DNA of 8,464 bases, taken from positions 1 through 8,464 of the forward strand of contig JAFIEC010000166.1 in assembly GCA_020832725.1 (NCBI GenBank), given 5' to 3'. The position numbers and the translations under genes were made by a program. The stretch comes from Paracoccaceae bacterium (GTDB lineage: Bacteria > Pseudomonadota > Alphaproteobacteria > Rhodobacterales > Rhodobacteraceae). Positions 6,169-8,464 of the stretch are shown here, piece after piece. Within the stretch, counting starts at the first letter, position 1. Each line of letters starts with the position of its first letter. The notes under the pieces were generated by a model. The model was not told the DNA's origin, did not search any database, and worked only from the letters and a program-made list of their open reading frames with translations.

Positions 6169-7131
6169 GTGATTCTCCTGATCGATGCCAACCCGGCGCG
6201 GCGCGCCCGCCGCGCCGATGCGCTGGCCGCAGCCCTGGGGCCCGAGGTCGCAACCGCGGGCGATCTGTCGTCCGCCTACACCGCCGCCGAGGCGGGATGC
6301 CCGCCCGTGGTGCTGGTGGCATCCGAGCTGACCCATCCGGCCGAGTTCCTGATGGTGCGCACCCTGATCGAGCGGCTGGGGCTGGAACTCGTGGTGCTGG
6401 GGCCCGCCCCGCCGGGGCCGCAGGCCTTGGGCCTGACCCTTCTGGCGGAGATCGGCCCCGCGATGCACGATATCCTCGGTCATCAAGTCGCTGGCCACCG
6501 GCCCGGGGCCCCGGGCCCGGCCATGCGCGCGGCCCCGCGCGGCGTGGTGGTGATCGGGGCCTCGACCGGCGGGATCGAGGCACTGGAGACGGTGCTTTCC
6601 GCCCTTCCCGCAGACGGCCCGCCGCTGGTCGTGGTGCAGCATATCCGTCCTGATTTCGTCGCGGGTCTCGTGCGCAGGCTGGGCGCGGCCTGCCCCGCGC
6701 ATGTCGGCATCGCCCGTGACGGCGAGACACCGATGCGGGGCCATGTCTATCTGGCGGGCGCGACGGGGCGGCATCTGGTTCTGCGCAGGCGCGGCGGGCT
6801 GCGGCTGGCCGAGGAGGGCGGGCCCCCGGTCTCGGGGCACCGCCCCTCGGTCGACAGGCTGTTTCACTCGGCTGCCGAACGGGTGGGACCGGGCGCGGGG
6901 GGGGTGCTTCTGACCGGCATGGGCCGCGACGGGGCCGAGGGCCTCCTGGCGATCCGCCGGGCAGGCGGGGCGACCATCGTGCAGGACAGGGAAAGCTCGG
7001 TCGTCTGGGGCATGCCCGGGGCGGCGGTGGCGCTGGGTGCGGCCTGCGAGGTTGTGCCCGCCCGCCGCATCGCCGCCGCCATCCTTGCGGCCGCCGCCGC
7101 CTCCGACCGGCTGGCGGAGCGCGTCAGATGA
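6169..7131 (+). CDS. cheB: CheB methylesterase/deamidase with degenerate receiver
   Basis: This 320-residue protein is CheB, which hydrolyses methyl-glutamate esters on chemoreceptors. The C-terminal esterase domain (about 123-315) is complete: S132 in I-G-A-S-T-G-G, H158 in V-V-V-Q-H-I, and D254 in L-L-T-G-M-G-R-D-G-A, followed by the family segment V-Q-D-R-E-S-S-V-V-W-G-M-P. The N-terminal ~105 residues have receiver length and an opening strand I-L-L-I-D-A-N, but only D6 of the usual acidic pair remains. The phospho-acceptor position in V-V-L-V-A51-S-E-L is alanine, and no conserved K-P follows. The receiver therefore probably cannot be phosphorylated, unlike classical CheB. The start is a GTG with AGAGG 11 bases upstream; it begins directly at the first receiver strand. 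The stop overlaps cheD (ATGA). The gene is divergent from the rest of the che operon, whereas relatives usually have it next to cheR. Confidence 0.93.
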   Translation: MILLIDANPARRARRADALAAALGPEVATAGDLSSAYTAAEAGCPPVVLVASELTHPAEFLMVRTLIERLGLELVVLGPAPPGPQALGLTLLAEIGPAMHDILGHQVAGHRPGAPGPAMRAAPRGVVVIGASTGGIEALETVLSALPADGPPLVVVQHIRPDFVAGLVRRLGAACPAHVGIARDGETPMRGHVYLAGATGRHLVLRRRGGLRLAEEGGPPVSGHRPSVDRLFHSAAERVGPGAGGVLLTGMGRDGAEGLLAIRRAGGATIVQDRESSVVWGMPGAAVALGAACEVVPARRIAAAILAAAAASDRLAERVR

Positions 7132-7679
7132 GCCTGCGGCAGCCACGGCACCCCCCACCCGGCGCGGGGCGCATGGTCCATGTGCCGCAGGGCCGGTTCG
7201 AGCTGTCGGACGCGCCGGATGCGGTCATGGTCACGGTCCTCGGGTCCTGTGTCTCGGCCTGCCTGCACGATCCGGTGCGCAGGATCGGGGGCATCAATCA
7301 CTTTCTTCTGCCCGAGGCCGACCCGTCGGACCGGCGGGTCGTCCACTACGGCTCCTGGGCGATGGAGGCGCTGATCAACGCCCTGCTGCACCGGGGTGCC
7401 CGCAAGGAGCGGCTGGAGGCCAAGCTGTTCGGCGGCGCGCGTGTCCTTGCCCGGGTCTCCGACATCGGCCGGGCCAATGCCGCCTTTGCCGAAGCGTTCC
7501 TGCGCCACGAGGGGATCGCCTGCACCGCCCGCTCGCTGGGCGGGACGGCAGCGCGCAAGCTGCGTTACTGGCCCGCCAGCGGACGGGCGCAGGTGATGCT
7601 CCTGCCCCCCGCAGCCCTCCTGCCGCCAGAGCGGCCCGCCCTGCCCCGTGCCCTCGGTGGCGATGTGGATCTGTTCTAG
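7128..7679 (+). CDS. cheD: CheD, chemoreceptor glutamine deamidase
   Basis: This 183-residue protein is CheD, which deamidates glutamines on chemoreceptors to glutamates that CheR can methylate. The catalytic residues known from Thermotoga CheD are present: T36 in V-T-V-L-G-S, C41 in G-S-C-V-S-A-C, and H58 in G-G-I-N-H-F-L-L-P. Further family segments are A-K-L-F-G-G-A and L-G-G-T-A-A-R-K-L-R-Y-W-P-A-S-G-R. Length is normal. The ATG overlaps the cheB stop by four bases, so the two are translationally coupled. The last residues G-D-V-D-L-F resemble the tail of the CheT-like protein encoded at 278-958 (G-D-V-Q-W-F). No U-tract terminator follows. Confidence 0.96.
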   Translation: MSLRQPRHPPPGAGRMVHVPQGRFELSDAPDAVMVTVLGSCVSACLHDPVRRIGGINHFLLPEADPSDRRVVHYGSWAMEALINALLHRGARKERLEAKLFGGARVLARVSDIGRANAAFAEAFLRHEGIACTARSLGGTAARKLRYWPASGRAQVMLLPPAALLPPERPALPRALGGDVDLF

Positions 7680-7723
7680 GGCCCCCACCGCGCGGAGGGT
7701 GCGGATGGGCACCGGGCGGATGT

Positions 7724-7737
7724 GCCGCATTCGCGGC
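7724..7737 (+). terminator. Hairpin after cheD, possible transcript end
   Basis: GCCGC-ATTC-GCGGC is a perfect 5-bp stem of only G-C pairs with a 4-base loop, 44 bases after the cheD stop. Outer bases can extend it partly (ATGTGCCG at 7720-7727 against CGGCGCAT at 7742-7749 as an alternative stem with one G-T pair). There is no T-run, so this is only a possible terminator. Confidence 0.2.
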
Positions 7738-7854
7738 GTCACGGCGCATGGGCGCGGGCGATGCCGAGCGCGTGGCGGGTTTGCCTATTCGAGACGAGAT
7801 TTCGACAGATGTCGGGCAACGGGGCGGTGCGATGCCGGTGCAGCACGCAGGTTG

Positions 7855-7878
7855 TTTCCGCACCATCCCCTGCGGAAA
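7855..7878. repeat. Perfect 8-bp inverted repeat upstream of cysS leader
   Basis: TTTCCGCA (7855-7862) and TGCGGAAA (7871-7878) are exact reverse complements separated by the eight bases CCATCCCC. The arms include A/T bases at the outside, unlike the usual chance G/C stems of this genome. The element is 51 bases before the leader ORF. It could be an operator for a dimeric regulator of the cysS transcript or a transcript hairpin; it has no T-tract, so a terminator is less likely. Confidence 0.5.
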
Positions 7879-7928
7879 GCGCCCACGCAATGCTGGACAG
7901 CGCCGCGCGGGCGGGCCATAGAGGGGGC

Positions 7929-7973
7929 ATGAACGCGCCCCGCACCCCTGACTGCTGCTGCATTATCCGCTGA
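7929..7973 (+). CDS. Short cysteine-rich leader peptide upstream of cysS
   Basis: This 14-codon ORF encodes MNAPRTPDCCCIIR. Three consecutive TGC cysteine codons (7953-7961) lie close to the stop, as regulatory codons do in attenuator leader peptides. It has its own purine-rich ribosome binding site, GAGGGGG at 7921-7927, just before the ATG. The gene 71 bases downstream is cysS, the enzyme that charges tRNA with cysteine. The match between the codon run and the downstream enzyme is what makes the call. When charged Cys-tRNA is short, a ribosome would stall on the three Cys codons and change folding of the RNA ahead of cysS. Poly-cysteine short ORFs acting as cysteine-responsive attenuators are known in mycobacteria; I do not know of a described one at cysS in this group. 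Codons just before are all efficient ones, and the peptide has no other feature. Confidence 0.65.
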   Translation: MNAPRTPDCCCIIR

Positions 7974-8044
7974 GCTTGTCCTGCGGGCCGTTCGCGCATC
8001 CTTTCGATCGCCAGACGCCCGCCGGGCCGCGACCGAGGTTGGCC
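7974..8044 (+). promoter_or_regulatory. Candidate attenuator region between leader peptide and cysS
   Basis: Several pairings are possible in this 71-base spacer. CCTGCGGGC (7980-7988) can pair with GCCCGCCGG (8017-8025) with one mismatch. The same strand can also pair with GGCGGGC (7910-7916) upstream of the leader ORF, or fold on itself as GCCC-GCC-GGGC (8017-8027). GGCC at 8025-8028 can pair with GGCC at 8041-8044, helped by ACC/GGT inside, enclosing the cysS ribosome binding site GAGG (8035-8038). Such mutually exclusive folds are what translational attenuation needs. In DNA this G/C-rich, chance pairings are common, so the structure is a hypothesis. Confidence 0.35.
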
Positions 8045-8464
8045 ATGACCCAGATCACGCTCTACAATTCCGCCACGAGGAAGAAGGAGCCGTTTGCCCC
8101 GATCGACCGGGACAATGTGCGGATGTATGTCTGCGGCCCCACCGTCTATGACCGGGCGCATCTGGGCAATGCGCGTCCGGTGGTGGTGTTCGACGTGCTG
8201 TACCGCCTGCTGCGTCATGTTTATGGCGACAAGTCCGTCACTTATGTGCGGAACTTCACGGATGTGGATGACAAGATCAACGCCCGCGCCCGGGAGATGC
8301 AGGCGGGTGGCGACCCCCGCGAGCTGAACGTGATCATCCGCGGGCTGCCCGACGAGACGATCGGCTGGTATCACGCCGACATGGACGCGCTCGGGGGGGC
8401 GGGGGCCCCCGGGGGGGCCGGGCGGCCCCGGGGGTTTGGGCCAGCGGGGGGGGGGGGTCGGGGG
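8045..8464 (+). CDS. cysS: Cysteinyl-tRNA synthetase, N-terminal part (runs off the edge)
   Basis: The reading frame from this ATG is CysS, which attaches cysteine to its tRNA in the cytoplasm. About 118 residues are reliable. The opening T-L-Y-N-S is typical. M-Y-V-C30-G-P-T-V-Y-D holds the first zinc-ligand cysteine, and H39-L-G-N42-A-R is the HIGH-type ATP-binding signature of class I synthetases. Y-V-R-N-F-T-D-V-D-D-K-I and G-W-Y-H-A-D-M-D-A-L are further family segments. A ribosome binding site GAGG lies at 8035-8038, six bases before the ATG. The gene is incomplete: family members are about 450-500 residues and no stop occurs before the window ends. After L116 the translation degenerates to Gly, Pro and Arg where the family would continue with a conserved segment, because of poor sequence at the edge. 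The upstream Cys-codon leader suggests regulation by cysteine supply. Confidence 0.96.
   Translation, partial: MTQITLYNSATRKKEPFAPIDRDNVRMYVCGPTVYDRAHLGNARPVVVFDVLYRLLRHVYGDKSVTYVRNFTDVDDKINARAREMQAGGDPRELNVIIRGLPDETIGWYHADMDALGGAGAPGGAGRPRGFGPAGGGGRG
8393..8464. other. Low-quality G/C-only sequence at the right edge
   Basis: The last ~72 bases consist almost wholly of G and C runs, including a run of 13 G, with one A and a handful of T. They follow directly on well-conserved cysS codons. The translated residues are meaningless for CysS. This looks like base-calling failure at a contig end and not like biology. The cysS frame beyond 8392 should not be trusted. Confidence 0.85.

Larger units (their letters stand above)
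7680..7928. other. Gap between cheD and the cysS leader
   Basis: These 249 bases hold no gene that I can support. Shortly after the cheD stop there is a hairpin GGTGC-GGATGG-GCACC (7698-7713) and then a tight one, GCCGC-ATTC-GCGGC (7724-7737). Either could mark the 3' end of the cheB-cheD transcript, although neither is followed by a run of T. The stretch 7775-7812 is comparatively A/T-rich and could hold the cysS promoter, but no clear minus-35/minus-10 pair stands out. A perfect inverted repeat is at 7855-7878. Plus frame 3 is open from 7722 into the leader ORF, but without gene-like content before 7929. Confidence 0.5.

Noticed and set aside
6158..6172. Four-codon frame M-A-Q-R overlapping the cheB GTG start
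   Set aside because: The ATG sits directly against the AGAGG with no proper spacing, so it is unlikely to be translated.
6161..6180. Sigma-54-type element TGGCAC near the cheB start
   Set aside because: The second element TTGC is missing at the required spacing, and the position is inside the start region of cheB.
7722..7928. In-frame upstream extension of the leader ORF to 83 codons
   Set aside because: The upstream 69 codons have no gene-like composition or ribosome binding site, while the short version starting at 7929 has a strong one. I keep only the short form.

Overview
This window is a very GC-rich bacterial segment that reads as an alphaproteobacterium, most likely of the Rhodobacteraceae/Rhodobacterales type. 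The grounds are strong G/C preference at third codon positions, the protein flavour of CysS and the Che proteins, and a gene order that follows the alphaproteobacterial (Sinorhizobium-type) chemotaxis operon. No 16S or other taxonomic marker is present, so the assignment is an inference. Two chemotaxis transcription units diverge from a shared 394-base control region, and a cysteinyl-tRNA synthetase gene lies to the right.

Minus-strand unit (5774 down to 278), in transcription order: a small STAS-domain protein (CheS-like), CheY1, CheA, CheW, CheR, CheY2, and a 226-residue protein that I read as a CheT/CheZ-like phosphatase because it carries a D-x-x-x-Q helix motif. Every junction except cheA/cheW is a 4-base stop/start overlap (ATGA or GTGA), so this is one tightly translation-coupled operon. 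Its end is followed by three exact-period 24-base direct repeats (200-261), the last of which contains a perfect 6-bp hairpin. The order S-Y1-A-W-R-Y2-T is that of the S. meliloti che operon with cheB and cheD removed.

Plus-strand unit (6169 to 7679): cheB and cheD, also overlapping by ATGA. The methylesterase triad of CheB is intact, but its receiver domain has lost the phospho-acceptor aspartate and one of the two acidic-pocket residues. It is therefore probably not switched on by CheA phosphorylation. CheD and the CheT-like protein, encoded in opposite units, end in similar tails (G-D-V-D-L-F and G-D-V-Q-W-F), which suggests a common docking partner.

Right end (7680 to 8464): a 365-base region precedes cysS. 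It contains a perfect 8-bp inverted repeat and a 14-codon ORF with its own ribosome binding site, encoding MNAPRTPDCCCIIR. Three consecutive cysteine codons about 70 bases upstream of the cysteinyl-tRNA synthetase start look like a cysteine-responsive leader peptide (attenuator). The RNA between leader and cysS can form alternative hairpins, one of which encloses the cysS Shine-Dalgarno sequence. This is the most novel candidate in the window. cysS runs off the right edge, and its last ~70 bases are low-quality G/C-only sequence.

Working model: CheA, coupled to receptors by CheW, phosphorylates CheY1 and CheY2. In the S. meliloti scheme CheY2 drives the motor and CheY1 is a phosphate sink. 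CheS-like and CheT-like proteins would speed signal termination. CheR, CheB and CheD handle receptor adaptation, with CheB possibly constitutive or controlled by something other than phosphorylation. No receptor gene is present in the window.
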